Below, one piece after another: positions 26,798-36,593 of a DNA stretch of 64,000 bases. A model generated the notes under the pieces. The model was not told where the DNA came from. It was given only the letters and a program-made list of their open reading frames with translations, and did no database searches. Positions within the stretch are counted from its first letter, which is position 1. The number at the start of each line of letters is the position of its first letter. The stretch is from Deltaproteobacteria bacterium. Lineage in GTDB: Bacteria > Desulfobacterota > Binatia > UBA1149 > JAJCZL01. The position numbers were made by a program, and so were the translations under genes. The stretch lies in NCBI GenBank assembly GCA_029262415.1, contig JAJCZL010000067.1, positions 1 to 64,000 of the forward strand, in the 5' to 3' direction.

Positions 26798-26825
26798 ACC
26801 GGCGACTTCGGTTCTCCGCACCACC

Positions 26826-27521
26826 ATGCGCTTTGACGTCATATCTCTTTTCCCTGAACTCATCGAAGCCTTCGCCGACCACGGCGTGATCGGCAAGGGC
26901 GTCGATTCAGGCAAGCTTAGCGTGGTTGCACATCAGCTCCGCGACCACTGTGGAGGCTCGATTCACGCCGTCGACGACGCCCCTTACGGCGGCGGACCGG
27001 GTATGGTCATGCGGCCCGAACCAATCTTCAGCGCCGTAGAAATGGTAGTCGAGGCTGCCCAACCCGCCCGCAAAGTCCTGCTGACCCCACAGGGGACCCG
27101 CTTCGACCAAGCCGCCGCCGAGCGGCTCAACGCCACGGGCTCAATACTTCTATTTTGCGGTCGCTACGAAGGTGTCGATGAACGGGTGCGCGGCCTATTC
27201 GATGAAGAACTCTCTCTCGGTGACTTCGTCTTGAGCGGAGCCGAAGCTGCCGCGGTAGCTGTAATCGACGCCGTCGGTCGCTTGGTACCCGGCGTGCTCG
27301 GTTGCGAAAAGTCCTCGGTACAAGAGTCGTTCTCGGCAACCGAGGGCCAAAGGCTGCTTGAGTATCCTCAGTACACTCGCCCCGAAGAATTTCGCGGAAT
27401 GAAAGTTCCAGCGGTTTTGACCTCAGGCAACCACGCACTCATCGAGAAGTGGCGACGCGAACAGGCGCTCGAACGCACCCGCGCACGCCGTCCCGACCTG
27501 CTCACCGGCCCGAAAGACTGA
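26826..27521 (+). CDS. trmD: tRNA (guanine37-N1) methyltransferase TrmD
   Basis: 231 residues from ATG 26826, chosen because the family start [16 protein letters not shown] begins there. The SPOUT trefoil-knot SAM site is visible ([14 protein letters not shown], then [14 protein letters not shown]). The earlier [17 protein letters not shown] loop and the final [20 protein letters not shown] are canonical. TrmD methylates G37 of tRNAs to prevent frameshifting. It lies 28 bases after rimM. Confidence 0.97.
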   Translation: MRFDVISLFPELIEAFADHGVIGKGVDSGKLSVVAHQLRDHCGGSIHAVDDAPYGGGPGMVMRPEPIFSAVEMVVEAAQPARKVLLTPQGTRFDQAAAERLNATGSILLFCGRYEGVDERVRGLFDEELSLGDFVLSGAEAAAVAVIDAVGRLVPGVLGCEKSSVQESFSATEGQRLLEYPQYTRPEEFRGMKVPAVLTSGNHALIEKWRREQALERTRARRPDLLTGPKD

Positions 27522-27531
27522 GGCCTGAGCC

Positions 27532-28098
27532 GTGGCAAATCTCTACGTCGCGCTGCTTCACCATCCGGTCTATGACAAAAATCACGAGATTGTGACCACT
27601 TCGGTGACCAACATCGATGTCCATGACATCGCCCGCTCCTGCCGTACCTACGGGGTCAAAGGCTTTTTCGTAGTCACTCCGGTCGACGCTCTGCGCGGGT
27701 TGGTCCGCAAGATCATACGCCATTGGCAGGAAGGGGCCGGATCGACCTACAACGAAACGCGCAAAGACGCCCTCGGGCTGGTAGCGATCACCGCCGCGCT
27801 TGAGGACGCCGAAATGGACGTCGAGATAGCCGAAGGCCGCATGCCCGTGCTGGTCGCCACCAGCGCGCGCCGTTTGCCCGGTGCGGTCTCGTTCGGCCAA
27901 TTTCGCACCGAATTGGCAGCCGAAGAAGACGGCGGCCCCTACCTATTGCTGCTCGGGACCGGCTGGGGCCTGACCGATGAGGTCGTCGAGCGCTGCGGCC
28001 GCTGCCTGGAACCGGTGCAGGACTCCGGTGACTACAATCACCTGTCTGTGAGGGCGGCGGCGGCCATCATCCTTGACCGGCTGCGGGGTACAAGCTAA
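27532..28098 (+). CDS. SPOUT-like RNA methyltransferase (TrmD-C-terminal-type)
   Basis: 188 residues from GTG 27532, ten bases after trmD. The family, usually called SAM-dependent RNA methyltransferase or RNA methyltransferase domain protein, occurs between trmD and rplS in delta-proteobacterial genomes. Diagnostic stretches are [17 protein letters not shown] at the start, [17 protein letters not shown], and the C-terminal knot-like [15 protein letters not shown]. The target RNA is unknown. Its presence here supports the taxonomic inference. Confidence 0.88.
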   Translation: MANLYVALLHHPVYDKNHEIVTTSVTNIDVHDIARSCRTYGVKGFFVVTPVDALRGLVRKIIRHWQEGAGSTYNETRKDALGLVAITAALEDAEMDVEIAEGRMPVLVATSARRLPGAVSFGQFRTELAAEEDGGPYLLLLGTGWGLTDEVVERCGRCLEPVQDSGDYNHLSVRAAAAIILDRLRGTS

Positions 28099-28154
28099 AC
28101 AGGCGGATTGACCCGTTAGGCCGGGCCGAATTTCGAGAGCCAGGAGCCCCAGCA

Positions 28155-28499
28155 ATGAACCTCATCGACAAGGTCGAAGCCTCCCAGACCAAATCCGACA
28201 TTGTGGATTTTCGCGCCGGCGACACACTGCGCGTACACGCGAAGATCGTCGAGGGAGAAAAGGAGCGTATCCAGGTCTTCGAGGGTGTCTGCATCCGCAA
28301 GACGCGAGGATCCAGCCGGGCCACGTTCACTGTGCGCAAAACATCGTACGGCGTCGGCGTGGAGCGTACCTTTCCTTTGCACTCGCCGCGTATCGACAAG
28401 ATCGAGGTCAAGTCGCGCGGGCGAGTGCGCCAGGGTCGCCTCTTTTACCTGCGTGCTTTGACCGGCAAAGCTGCCCGCATCCGCTCGCGCGACCACTAG
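28155..28499 (+). CDS. rplS: 50S ribosomal protein L19
   Basis: 114 residues of canonical length with CAGGAG upstream. Recognisable stretches are [53 protein letters not shown] and the end [25 protein letters not shown]19 sits at the 30S-50S interface. It closes the conserved translation block. Confidence 0.98.
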   Translation: MNLIDKVEASQTKSDIVDFRAGDTLRVHAKIVEGEKERIQVFEGVCIRKTRGSSRATFTVRKTSYGVGVERTFPLHSPRIDKIEVKSRGRVRQGRLFYLRALTGKAARIRSRDH

Positions 28500-28600
28500 C
28501 GCGAACGATCCAACGGCCGACCCGCCAGCCCTCGTCTGAACCGGGATCTGCGCTTCGGGGTTGCGGCTGCCTAACCCACACGTGAGACTGCGTCCTAACG

Positions 28601-28810
28601 ATGGCGCACGAAACTCCAAGTAACCGGCCCTCATGGCAACGGCCCGGCGCGGTGTCCCCCGCCCGCTTGGCCGACGCGCGTCGGTATGCCGTCGGCTTCA
28701 CGTCGGCCGTTACCCTCAGTGCAAACCTAGTCACGGCGGATCTCAACAAGGTGGTCGGGCTCCTCGATCGGCAGATCGACCTCTGCCTCGAGCTTCTGAC
28801 ACATAGCTGA
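28601..28810 (+). CDS. Small hypothetical protein (doubtful)
   Basis: 69 residues in the 320-base gap between rplS and the enoyl-CoA hydratase. It has no ribosome-binding site and no recognised family, but ends in a regular amphipathic stretch (LNKVVGLLDRQIDLCLELL) that could be a helix. It stops ten bases before the next gene. Real coding status is uncertain; the rest of the gap shows nothing else. Confidence 0.3.
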   Translation: MAHETPSNRPSWQRPGAVSPARLADARRYAVGFTSAVTLSANLVTADLNKVVGLLDRQIDLCLELLTHS

Positions 28811-28820
28811 ACGGGGCAAT

Positions 28821-29624
28821 GTGAGTACAGTCGACGGAAACAACTACAGCACCCTCAGCATCGATCGCATCGGCAGTGTCTTGCGCATTACCATCGATCA
28901 TCCTGACAGCGACCTGAACTCGGTCGACGCCGCTATGCATGCAGATTTCACGCGTTTGTTCCGTGAGTTGAAGCGCGAGGACGAAGCACGCGCGGTTTTG
29001 CTCACCGGCAAAGGACGCGTGTTCTCGGCGGGCGGCAGCTTTGATTGGTTTCCGGAACTCTCGACAACTGCAGCCCTCGATCATCTGCGTCGCGATGCAA
29101 AGCAGATGATCTGGGACCTGCTTGATGTAGAAGTCCCGATCGTGGCCGCGCTCAACGGCCACACGGTGGGGCTTGGAGCTTCGATCGCGCTGCTGTGCGA
29201 TACGATCTTCATGGCCGACACCGCCACGATCTCCGACCCGCACGTTCGCGTCGGAATCGTTGCAGGCGACGGTGGCGCGGCGATCTGGCCGCTGATACTC
29301 GGCCCCGCGCGTGCCAAGCAGTATTTGCTGACCGGGGATTCGGTGAGCGCCGAAGAGGCCGAGCGGATCGGCTTGGTGAACAAGGTCGTCCGTGCCGATC
29401 AGCTCAGCGATGAAGCCCTCGCTTTCACCCAGCGGCTTGCCGCAGGCGCTCCGTTGGCCATCCGCTTTACCAAATTAGCCGTTAACAAACTCGTGAAAGA
29501 CGCTTTGAACGTCGCGTTCGATACTTCGACGGCGTTGGAACTCGTCACGTTTCGAAGCGACGATCACCAAGAGGCACTAACCGCGATCAAAGAGAAACGC
29601 GCACCGGTGTTTCGTGGATGCTGA
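28821..29624 (+). CDS. Enoyl-CoA hydratase/isomerase family protein
   Basis: 267 residues from GTG 28821. Crotonase features: oxyanion-hole segment GKGRVFSAGGSFDWF, second hole HTVGLGASIALLCDT and PHVRVGIVAGDGGAAIWPLIL. The two catalytic Glu residues of true hydratases (in the C-E-L and G-G-T positions) are not present; the second is an Asp-Gly-Gly. This is common in actinobacterial-type EchA proteins and leaves hydration, isomerisation or hydrolysis all possible. First gene of the second acyl-CoA operon (28821-32752). Confidence 0.88.
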   Translation: MSTVDGNNYSTLSIDRIGSVLRITIDHPDSDLNSVDAAMHADFTRLFRELKREDEARAVLLTGKGRVFSAGGSFDWFPELSTTAALDHLRRDAKQMIWDLLDVEVPIVAALNGHTVGLGASIALLCDTIFMADTATISDPHVRVGIVAGDGGAAIWPLILGPARAKQYLLTGDSVSAEEAERIGLVNKVVRADQLSDEALAFTQRLAAGAPLAIRFTKLAVNKLVKDALNVAFDTSTALELVTFRSDDHQEALTAIKEKRAPVFRGC

Positions 29625-29682
29625 GCGCCGATCCAAGCCACCGGAACCCGGGTTGGGCGGCGGGCCTGATAGGAGCGAACTG

Positions 29683-30354
29683 ATGCCTGAAACCGGACTT
29701 TACGAGGCGATGAGCACGCTGCGCGCGGTAAGACGCCTTAGGACCGACCCGATTCCCGACGACGTCCTGCAGCGTGTGCTGCAGGCCGCCAGCTGGGCGC
29801 CAACCGGGAGCAACGCCCAACCGTGGCGCGTAATTGTCGTACGTGAAACCTCTCTCAAACAACGCCTGGGTGCGTTGTACGCGGAGCGATGGAACGAGTT
29901 TTCAGGTAAATACGATGCGATGCTCGCGGGTTTGCCTCTAACGGAACGCGAACGGCAACAACGGATGCTTCGCGCCGGCAACTACCTTGCCGAGCACTTC
30001 GGCGAATCGCCGGCGATACTGGTGTTCTGTTTCGCGCCGAAACTCATGGCCATCACCGATGCCGCTCTCGACCGCCCATCAGTCGTGGGTGGGGCATCGA
30101 TTTATACCGCGGTCGAGAACGCACTGCTCGCGTGCCGCGCCGAGGGGCTCGGCTGCACGCTGACCACGCTTCTTTGTATGTGCGAGTCCGAAGTCCGTGA
30201 GATTCTCGCGATCCCTGAGGACTGGGGGACTGCTGCGCACATCCCGATCGGTTACCCGAAGCTCCGTGGCCACGGTCCGATCACGCGGCGTCCGGTCGAG
30301 CAGCTCGCCTATGCTGACCGCTGGAAACACCCGTTGTCCTTTAAAACGCCCTGA
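29683..30354 (+). CDS. Nitroreductase family FMN oxidoreductase
   Basis: 223 residues from ATG 29683 with AGGAGCG upstream; the frame is open to 29614, overlapping the hydratase gene. The FMN-binding start (MSTLRAVRRLRTDPIPDD) and the segment AASWAPTGSNAQPWRVIVV are typical, and CRAEGLGCTLTTLLCM supplies the C-terminal FMN contact. It stands between a crotonase and an acyl-CoA dehydrogenase. The first operon of the window (696-7359) shows the same nitroreductase/dehydrogenase pairing. The substrate is unknown. Confidence 0.88.
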   Translation: MPETGLYEAMSTLRAVRRLRTDPIPDDVLQRVLQAASWAPTGSNAQPWRVIVVRETSLKQRLGALYAERWNEFSGKYDAMLAGLPLTERERQQRMLRAGNYLAEHFGESPAILVFCFAPKLMAITDAALDRPSVVGGASIYTAVENALLACRAEGLGCTLTTLLCMCESEVREILAIPEDWGTAAHIPIGYPKLRGHGPITRRPVEQLAYADRWKHPLSFKTP

Positions 30355-30369
30355 GAAGACCATCCCACG

Positions 30370-31545
30370 ATGTATTCCTTTAGCGCAGAACCCGAATATC
30401 TCTCGCAACTCCGCGATACCCTGCGCAAGTTCGCCGCGCGCGAGATCCCGGCCGACAAAGCCCGCGCGTACGACCGCGACCATACTTTCCCACGCGATAG
30501 CTTCGCGCGGCTTGCCAAGCTCGGAGTGTGTGGGCTGACGATCGATGAGCAATACGGAGGCCAGGGACGCGACCTGCCCGCCGCGATCACCGTCATCGAA
30601 GAACTGTGCCGCGCGGGTGCCGCCTGCTTGGCCGGTCCTTACATCCATTGCGTGTTTTACGGCGGCGTCAACATCTCTGAACACGGATCCGAAGAGCAGA
30701 AACGCCAGTTCCTCCCGCGTCTTGCGCGCGGAGAGATGTGGCTCGCCTACGGGCTCAGCGAACCCGACGTCGGCGGCGATCTTGCCAGCGTCAGAACCAC
30801 CGCACGCCTGAGCGAGGACGGCTCGACGGTAACGCTGAACGGCAGCAAGCGCTGGTGTACCGGCGCCGACTTCGCCGACTACCTTTATTGCCTGGTGCGT
30901 TCAGAGGCCAACGACGCCCGTTACCAGAATCTCAGCTTCGTGTTGGTGCCACCAAACGCGCCGGGCGTAACCGTCGAGCCGATCGATCACGTAAATCTGC
31001 GCTACACACTCTCGAGCGACGTGACCTTCGAGAATGTAGAGATCCCCGCATCTGCAATCGTAGGAGGGCCGGACGGCTGGGAACGCGGGTGGGAGCTACT
31101 TGCCGGCAAGGCGCTCGACGTCGAGAAACTCGAGATCACGGCCGTCACTTTCGGGATCGCCTCAGCAGCGGTCGAAGACGCATGGCAGTACGCGCAAGAA
31201 CGCGAGCAGTTCGGTAAGCCCATCAGTGGCCACCAATCGGTTCGCCATGCGCTCGTCGATGCACGCACCAAACTGCAGGCTTGCCGCCATATGCTTTACC
31301 ACGCCACATGGCTCGCACAGAGCGGGCAGCTCTGTAGCGTTGAGACATCGATGGCGAAGCTGTTTGTCGCCGATACCGCCGTCGAGATTGCGCTCATCTG
31401 TCAACGTACGCTGGGAGCCTACGCGCTCTCCAACGAGTACCCGATGGAACGTTACGTTCGCGATTTGCTCGGGATGCCGATCGTCGGCGGCTCCTCCAAC
31501 ATCCAACGCAACAATATCGCCAACCGACTCGGGCTGGCGGGCTGA
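30370..31545 (+). CDS. Acyl-CoA dehydrogenase family flavoprotein (Glu at isovaleryl-type position)
   Basis: 391 residues, 15 bases after the nitroreductase. The ACAD motif YGLSEPDVGGDLAS is clear and the C-terminus reads GGSSNIQRNNIA. The usual catalytic Glu (pattern YEGTxxIQ) is Gly here. A Glu in LDVEKLEITAV aligns with the alternative catalytic Glu of isovaleryl- and long-chain dehydrogenases, so the enzyme is probably active with that base. This suggests a branched or long-chain acyl-CoA substrate; the alignment is by eye. Confidence 0.88.
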   Translation: MYSFSAEPEYLSQLRDTLRKFAAREIPADKARAYDRDHTFPRDSFARLAKLGVCGLTIDEQYGGQGRDLPAAITVIEELCRAGAACLAGPYIHCVFYGGVNISEHGSEEQKRQFLPRLARGEMWLAYGLSEPDVGGDLASVRTTARLSEDGSTVTLNGSKRWCTGADFADYLYCLVRSEANDARYQNLSFVLVPPNAPGVTVEPIDHVNLRYTLSSDVTFENVEIPASAIVGGPDGWERGWELLAGKALDVEKLEITAVTFGIASAAVEDAWQYAQEREQFGKPISGHQSVRHALVDARTKLQACRHMLYHATWLAQSGQLCSVETSMAKLFVADTAVEIALICQRTLGAYALSNEYPMERYVRDLLGMPIVGGSSNIQRNNIANRLGLAG

Positions 31546-31552
31546 GAATGCA

Positions 31553-32752
31553 ATGACGACAACAACTCCAGATCGAACCGATGGTTCAGCAACACAGCAA
31601 CCCTGGGCCCAGCCGGAGCAGTCGGCTGCGGGTATCGCCGCAGCCGTGCGCGAACGTGCGGACGAGATCGAAGCCGCGCGCCGAGTGCCCGCCGATCTCT
31701 CAGCCGAATTCGCGAAGGCCGGCTTGTACGCGATGCTCAGCCCGCGTGCCTATGGAGGTCTGGAGATGGCGCCCGACGCCTTCGCGCGTACCATCGAACG
31801 AATCGCACAGGCTGACGCTTCGGCCGCGTGGGTCGCCTTCATCGGCGCAACCTCCGGATCCGCCCTCGCCTACCTGCCCGAACGAGTGGCACGCGAGATT
31901 ACGGCGTCGCGTGAAACCATGATCGCAGGTGTGTTTGCGCCGCGCGGAAAAGCCGTCGTCCAAGGCAGCGACTTTATCGTCAACGGACGTTGGCAGTGGG
32001 GATCCGGAACGCAAAACGCGCAGTGGATTCTCGGCGGCTGCTTGATCGAACGCGACGGCGAACTTGAACGTATGCCGAACGGTGCACCGCTTTCACGTAT
32101 GGTCGTCGTCCGTTCATCGGAGGTTGAGTTTCTCGACACCTGGCAGGTCTCTGGCCTCTGCGGAACCGGCAGTACCGACTTCGCGATGAAGAACGTTCGG
32201 GTCCCTGTCGAACGCTCCGTCGGGCTGGCGATCGACAGACCGCTGGATCGCCCGCTGTATAGATTTCCGCAGTTTACTTTGCTCGCGCTCGGGATCGCCG
32301 CCGTAGCGATGGGTACCGCACGCAACGCCATTGAAGAACTGATCGACTTTGCCGGCGGCAAGAAACCTCAAGGCAGCTCGCGTTCGCTGGCCGCGCGTTC
32401 GCGCACGCAGTCCGATGTCGCCGAGGCCGAAGGCTTTCTGCGCTCTGCGCGCAGCTTCTACTACGAAACCGTGGCGGCGGCCTGGAAAGCGGCCAATGAT
32501 GATGGCGAAGTGCCCGTCGCGATGCGCCGCGACATGCGCCTGGCGACTACCCATGCCGTACGCAGCGCGGTGCGCGCCGTAGACCTCGTCTACAACTTGG
32601 GCGGTGGTACCTCGGTGTACAAAACATCTCGACTGCAGCGCTGTTTCCGCGACATCCACGTGGCTACGCAACACATGATGGTCGCGCCGGCAACGCTCGA
32701 ACTCACCGGACGGCTCTTTCTCGGCCTCGACACCGAGACCTGGGCTCTGTGA
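31553..32752 (+). CDS. HsaA/DszC-like acyl-CoA-dehydrogenase-fold flavin monooxygenase
   Basis: 399 residues from ATG 31553, seven bases after the preceding gene. The fold is that of acyl-CoA dehydrogenases, but the middle has the group D flavin-monooxygenase signature (DTWQVSGLCGTGSTDFAMKNV) and the C-terminus matches the type 2 domain (HATQHMMVAPATLELTGR-like). Relatives such as HsaA and DszC use reduced flavin from a partner reductase and hydroxylate ring substrates. No dedicated flavin reductase is next to it; the nitroreductase could fill that role (inference). Confidence 0.82.
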   Translation: MTTTTPDRTDGSATQQPWAQPEQSAAGIAAAVRERADEIEAARRVPADLSAEFAKAGLYAMLSPRAYGGLEMAPDAFARTIERIAQADASAAWVAFIGATSGSALAYLPERVAREITASRETMIAGVFAPRGKAVVQGSDFIVNGRWQWGSGTQNAQWILGGCLIERDGELERMPNGAPLSRMVVVRSSEVEFLDTWQVSGLCGTGSTDFAMKNVRVPVERSVGLAIDRPLDRPLYRFPQFTLLALGIAAVAMGTARNAIEELIDFAGGKKPQGSSRSLAARSRTQSDVAEAEGFLRSARSFYYETVAAAWKAANDDGEVPVAMRRDMRLATTHAVRSAVRAVDLVYNLGGGTSVYKTSRLQRCFRDIHVATQHMMVAPATLELTGRLFLGLDTETWAL

Positions 32753-32815
32753 CGCAACTCATCGGATCGGTAGATCACCGGCCGCCGCCGGTCCGGCCCT
32801 CCAGCGGGGAGGGGC

Positions 32816-33319
32816 TCAGTCGCGCAGGATGTGGCAGTTGTAGCCGTATGGGTTCTTATCGAGATAGTCTTGGTGGTAATCTTCGGCGGGCCAGAACGTT
32901 TCGAGGTCGACGATCTGGGTCACCACCGGACGCTCCCAGCGACCGGATTCGTTCTCAGTGCGAACAAACTCTTCGGCGATTCGCCGCTGTGCCGGTGTCG
33001 CCGCAAATATCGCCGATCGATACTGGCTACCGACGTCGTTGTGCTGACGATTGAGCATCGTCGGGTCGTGGAGTCGGAAGAAGTAACGTAGCACCTCCTC
33101 ATAGGCGACACGCGTAGAGTCAAAGCGCACGAGCACCGCCTCCGCATGACCCGTGACTCCTGTACACACTCGGTGGTAGTCAGGTTCAGGCATTCCGCCG
33201 CCGGTGTAACCAACTTCGGTCTCCAACACTCCGTCGAGCTTCTTGAACAGCTGCTCGACCCCCCAAAAACATCCAGCCGCGAGTACCACTTCTTCTGTGC
33301 TGTTTACTGCGGTTGTCAT
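32816..33319 (-). CDS. msrA: Peptide methionine sulfoxide reductase MsrA
   Basis: 167 residues. The active-site motif AAGCFWGVEQLF holds the nucleophilic Cys at about residue 17, and the core continues VGYTGGGMPEPDYHRVCTGVTGHAEAV. The C-terminus EDYHQDYLDKNPYGYNCHI contains a likely resolving Cys. MsrA reduces methionine-S-sulfoxide using thioredoxin. Last gene of the long minus-strand set beginning at 42858. Confidence 0.96.
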   Translation of the reverse strand: MTTAVNSTEEVVLAAGCFWGVEQLFKKLDGVLETEVGYTGGGMPEPDYHRVCTGVTGHAEAVLVRFDSTRVAYEEVLRYFFRLHDPTMLNRQHNDVGSQYRSAIFAATPAQRRIAEEFVRTENESGRWERPVVTQIVDLETFWPAEDYHQDYLDKNPYGYNCHILRD

Positions 33320-33405
33320 CGTCCAGCTCCTGGAGTTCGGGCTTGTGCCCGGCTCGCGACAGGCTCGGCGCCAACACCGGCGATGTCAACCGTGGTGTCG
33401 CGCGG

Positions 33406-34551
33406 TCAGGCCGAGCCCCGCTCAAAACAGGCGAGCGTCTCTACGTGACCCGTGAACGGAAAGAAGCCGTAGCCCTGCAGCGCACTCAAGCGTAACTTAC
33501 CGGCCATGAGCAGCGCGTCGGTATCCGCAATGAAACTGTCCAATCCGCAGCTTGCGTAGACGAGTAGCGCAGGAGGGTGGTCGGCCAACCGTGCACGCAG
33601 TTGAGCGTCCAATCCGCGCCGCGGCGGATCGACAATCACAGCGTCGGCACCGTCCATCACCGAAAGCGCGGCGGACGCCGAACCGGCCACGACACGCGCG
33701 CGAGCGGACACAGGTTCGGGAAGCGCCGCCAACCCGAGCTCGAGCCCCTTGAGCGATCCCTCTCCAATTTCGTTGAACACCACTCGGTTGCCGCGCGCGA
33801 GCAGACCGAGCCCGATCGCGCCGACACCGGCATAAAACTCGGCGACGTTTGCGGTCTCAGGAATCCATGCATGGATCTGTTCAATCAACTTGTCGGCGAT
33901 CACAGGATTAGCCTGACCGAAGGCCCCCGGCGGGTAGAATACGGTCGCCCCGGGTACGCGGTCGGTTCCCGCCTCAGGGCCGTGGATGCGTTGCCAATGC
34001 GGTCCGAGAATTGTGTTGCTACGTTCAGGCTGTCCGTTCCAAAACAGACTGTGCAAGCGCGGGCCGAACTCCGCGGCAAACGCGTCGAGCAAACCCGCGG
34101 CCGGTGCCGGCGTCTCGGAGTTGGTGACGATGACTGTTTGCACCGTTTCATCCGCACGCCAAACCACTGCTTGCAACGCACGTACCAACCCCCGGTGCGG
34201 CACGTCGGCGTATGGAGCCGCACCGGTTGCGTGTATCGCGTGCTTCAACGCCGCAGCCGCTTCGTTGACACGCGGGTGATGAATTCCACAACGCGGAATA
34301 TCGACGATCTTGTGGGTACCGGTCTGGAAGATTCCGACCTTCGGCGATGCAGCTCGGCCGCGTACCATCAGGCGCACGCGCCTGCGCGAGCCGAATCCGT
34401 CGGCGGTTACCGTAAGCGGGCGATCTAGCCCGTTGATATCGGCAAGCACGCGCAATTTGCCAAGTGCGTCGGGTGCGACCGTCGTATCACCGAAGCGCGG
34501 GCACCCGGGGCAGGGCGGCAGGTGCGGGCAGTCACGCCCGGACGAGGTCAT
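33406..34551 (-). CDS. RNA m5U methyltransferase, TrmA/RlmD family
   Basis: 381 residues from ATG 34551; the frame is open to 34620 but would overlap the ABC gene. The N-terminal CPHLPPCPGCPRFG resembles the Cys cluster for a [4Fe-4S] centre, although the spacing is compact. The SAM-binding motif is EFYAGVGAIGLGLLAR, the catalytic segment is VIVDPPRRGLDAQL, and the nucleophilic Cys is in YASCGLDSF. It methylates uridine in tRNA or rRNA. Which RNA is targeted cannot be read. It follows the peptide ABC operon by 46 bases. Confidence 0.87.
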   Translation of the reverse strand: MTSSGRDCPHLPPCPGCPRFGDTTVAPDALGKLRVLADINGLDRPLTVTADGFGSRRRVRLMVRGRAASPKVGIFQTGTHKIVDIPRCGIHHPRVNEAAAALKHAIHATGAAPYADVPHRGLVRALQAVVWRADETVQTVIVTNSETPAPAAGLLDAFAAEFGPRLHSLFWNGQPERSNTILGPHWQRIHGPEAGTDRVPGATVFYPPGAFGQANPVIADKLIEQIHAWIPETANVAEFYAGVGAIGLGLLARGNRVVFNEIGEGSLKGLELGLAALPEPVSARARVVAGSASAALSVMDGADAVIVDPPRRGLDAQLRARLADHPPALLVYASCGLDSFIADTDALLMAGKLRLSALQGYGFFPFTGHVETLACFERGSA

Positions 34552-34597
34552 GCCGACACCACGCTCATGCCGACAATACGGCAGCTGCCGAGCAACC

Positions 34598-35584
34598 TCA
34601 CGCGAAATGACAGGCTGCAACGCGCCCGTCGCGTTCGATCAACTCTGGGACATCGGTCTTGCAACGGTCTTCGGCAACCGGACACCGCGGGTGGAACGGA
34701 CATCCCGGAGGTGGCGAGATCGGGCTCGGTACATCGCCGGTCAGCACCGTGCGTACGGTCTTACCGAGATTCTCGATGCGTGGGACAGCCGAGAGTAGCG
34801 CCTTGGTGTAGGGGTGGCGCGGGTCCTTGTAGATGTCTTCGGAGTCGGCGATCTCAACGATGCGCCCGAGATACATTACCGCTACGCGGTGACTAATGTA
34901 TTCCACCACACGCAGGTCATGCGAGATGAACGCGAAGGTCAGGTTCATCTCGTCTTGAAGATCCATGAGCAGGTTGAGGATCTGGCCTTGAATCGACACG
35001 TCCAACGCCGAGACCGGCTCGTCAGCAACAATGAACTCAGGAGAGACGGCAAGAGCTCGCGCGATACCGATACGTTGACGCTGCCCGCCGCTGAACTCGT
35101 GTGGATAACGGTCGTAGGCGTCGGCACTGAGCCCGACTTTTTCCATCAGCTCGAGCACCCGCACCCGTAAGCCGTCACCAGTTGCGAGCCGATGAACCTC
35201 GATCCCTTCGGCGATGATACGGCCGATACGCATCCGCGGGTTGAGAGACGCATAGGGATCCTGGAACACGATCTGCATGCGACGTCTGAGCGCGCGCATC
35301 TCGCGCGAGCCGAGTGAATCGATATCAATACCGTCGAACTCCACCGATCCTTCGGTCGGCTCGAGAAGCCGTAGCATGAGACGGCCGAGCGTCGATTTTC
35401 CGCAACCGGACTCACCGACGATGCCAAGCGTCTCGCCGGCACGGATCTCCAGATCGACGCCGTCTACGGCCTTTACGGTGCGCTTGCCCGCGCCCAGCCC
35501 ACCACCGGCCGAAAAGTAACGCTTAAGGCCGCGGGTCTGGAGGAGAGCCGGCCTACCGCCGAACGTGGGGGTGTCGCCGAGCAT
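34598..35584 (-). CDS. Peptide ABC transporter ATP-binding protein (OppF/DppF type)
   Basis: 328 residues from ATG 35584. Walker [13 protein letters not shown], signature ELSGGQRQRIGIARAL (here FSGGQRQRIGIARAL) and Walker B EFIVADEPVSALD are all intact. The C-terminal oligopeptide extension contains CPFHPRCPVAEDRCK, a Cys-rich zinc/iron-like motif of the Opp/Dpp family. It starts 23 bases after the OppD-type gene. Pairs with it as the two ATPase subunits of the importer. Confidence 0.94.
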   Translation of the reverse strand: MLGDTPTFGGRPALLQTRGLKRYFSAGGGLGAGKRTVKAVDGVDLEIRAGETLGIVGESGCGKSTLGRLMLRLLEPTEGSVEFDGIDIDSLGSREMRALRRRMQIVFQDPYASLNPRMRIGRIIAEGIEVHRLATGDGLRVRVLELMEKVGLSADAYDRYPHEFSGGQRQRIGIARALAVSPEFIVADEPVSALDVSIQGQILNLLMDLQDEMNLTFAFISHDLRVVEYISHRVAVMYLGRIVEIADSEDIYKDPRHPYTKALLSAVPRIENLGKTVRTVLTGDVPSPISPPPGCPFHPRCPVAEDRCKTDVPELIERDGRVAACHFA

Positions 35585-35607
35585 GGGTTTGCCGCTATTC
35601 GCGCCGC

Positions 35608-36591
35608 TCACGCTCCGCCTCGCGTGCGCGTACGCCGTGCGACGATGCACGCAGCTTCGCGCCCCGAGCCGTAGTCTTCGAGTTCCGGTTCGATGCCTGA
35701 ACAGTCGTCGATCAACTCGGTGCAGCGCGTACGGAAATTGCATCCGCTCGGCAACTCGGTCAGTCGCGGGACAATACCCGGAATCGTCGCCAAGCGTCGC
35801 GGCCCGCCAATACGCGGCAGCGACCCGAGCAAGCCCTTGGTGTAGGGATGAATCGGATCACCGAAGACATCGGCGACCTTCCCTTCTTCGACAATCCGCC
35901 CAGCGTACATGACCGCGACGCGCTCGGCCTGTTGCGCGACGACGCCGAGGTCGTGGGTGATCAACATAATCGCCATGCCGAGCCTGTCGCGCAAACTACC
36001 AAGAAGATCGAGAATCTGCGCTTCGATCGTTACGTCGAGAGCCGTAGTCGGCTCGTCGGCGATCAACAGTTTAGGGTCACAAGAGAGCGCGATGGCAATC
36101 ATCACCCGTTGGCGCATGCCGCCACTCAACTGATGCGGGAAGTTTCCTGCACGCTCTCCCGGCTCGGGAATCTCGACCAACCTCAGCATCTCGACCGCCG
36201 CGTCCCAGGCTTCATTATTGCCCACGCCGCGGTGCAACTGTACGGCTTCCGCAATCTGGTAGCCGACGGTGAGAACCGGGTTAAGCGAGGTCATCGGCTC
36301 TTGAAAGATCATCGCTATGTCGTTGCCACGCAGTGCGCGCATATCCGGTTCGGACAGTTCGAGCACGTCGCGACCCTCGAACTCTATCGTACCGCCCGCG
36401 ATACGGCCCGGAGGTGTCTGTACAAGCCGCATGATTGAGAGCGCGGTGACGCTCTTACCGCAGCCGGATTCACCGACGATGCCGAGAGTTTCACCACGGT
36501 CAATCGTGAAATTGACGCTGTCCACCGCGACGGCCGGACCTTCACTGGTGTCGAACACCGTGCGCAAATTCCGTACTACGAGCAGCGCCAC
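35608..36591 (-). CDS. Peptide ABC transporter ATP-binding protein (OppD/DppD type)
   Basis: 327 residues from GTG 36591, two bases after the OppC-type stop. Walker [18 protein letters not shown], signature [16 protein letters not shown] and Walker [14 protein letters not shown] are intact. The C-terminal [14 protein letters not shown] is the Opp/Dpp Cys motif. Energises peptide import together with the OppF-type subunit. Confidence 0.95.
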   Translation of the reverse strand: MALLVVRNLRTVFDTSEGPAVAVDSVNFTIDRGETLGIVGESGCGKSVTALSIMRLVQTPPGRIAGGTIEFEGRDVLELSEPDMRALRGNDIAMIFQEPMTSLNPVLTVGYQIAEAVQLHRGVGNNEAWDAAVEMLRLVEIPEPGERAGNFPHQLSGGMRQRVMIAIALSCDPKLLIADEPTTALDVTIEAQILDLLGSLRDRLGMAIMLITHDLGVVAQQAERVAVMYAGRIVEEGKVADVFGDPIHPYTKGLLGSLPRIGGPRRLATIPGIVPRLTELPSGCNFRTRCTELIDDCSGIEPELEDYGSGREAACIVARRTRTRGGA

Positions 36592-36593
36592 GC

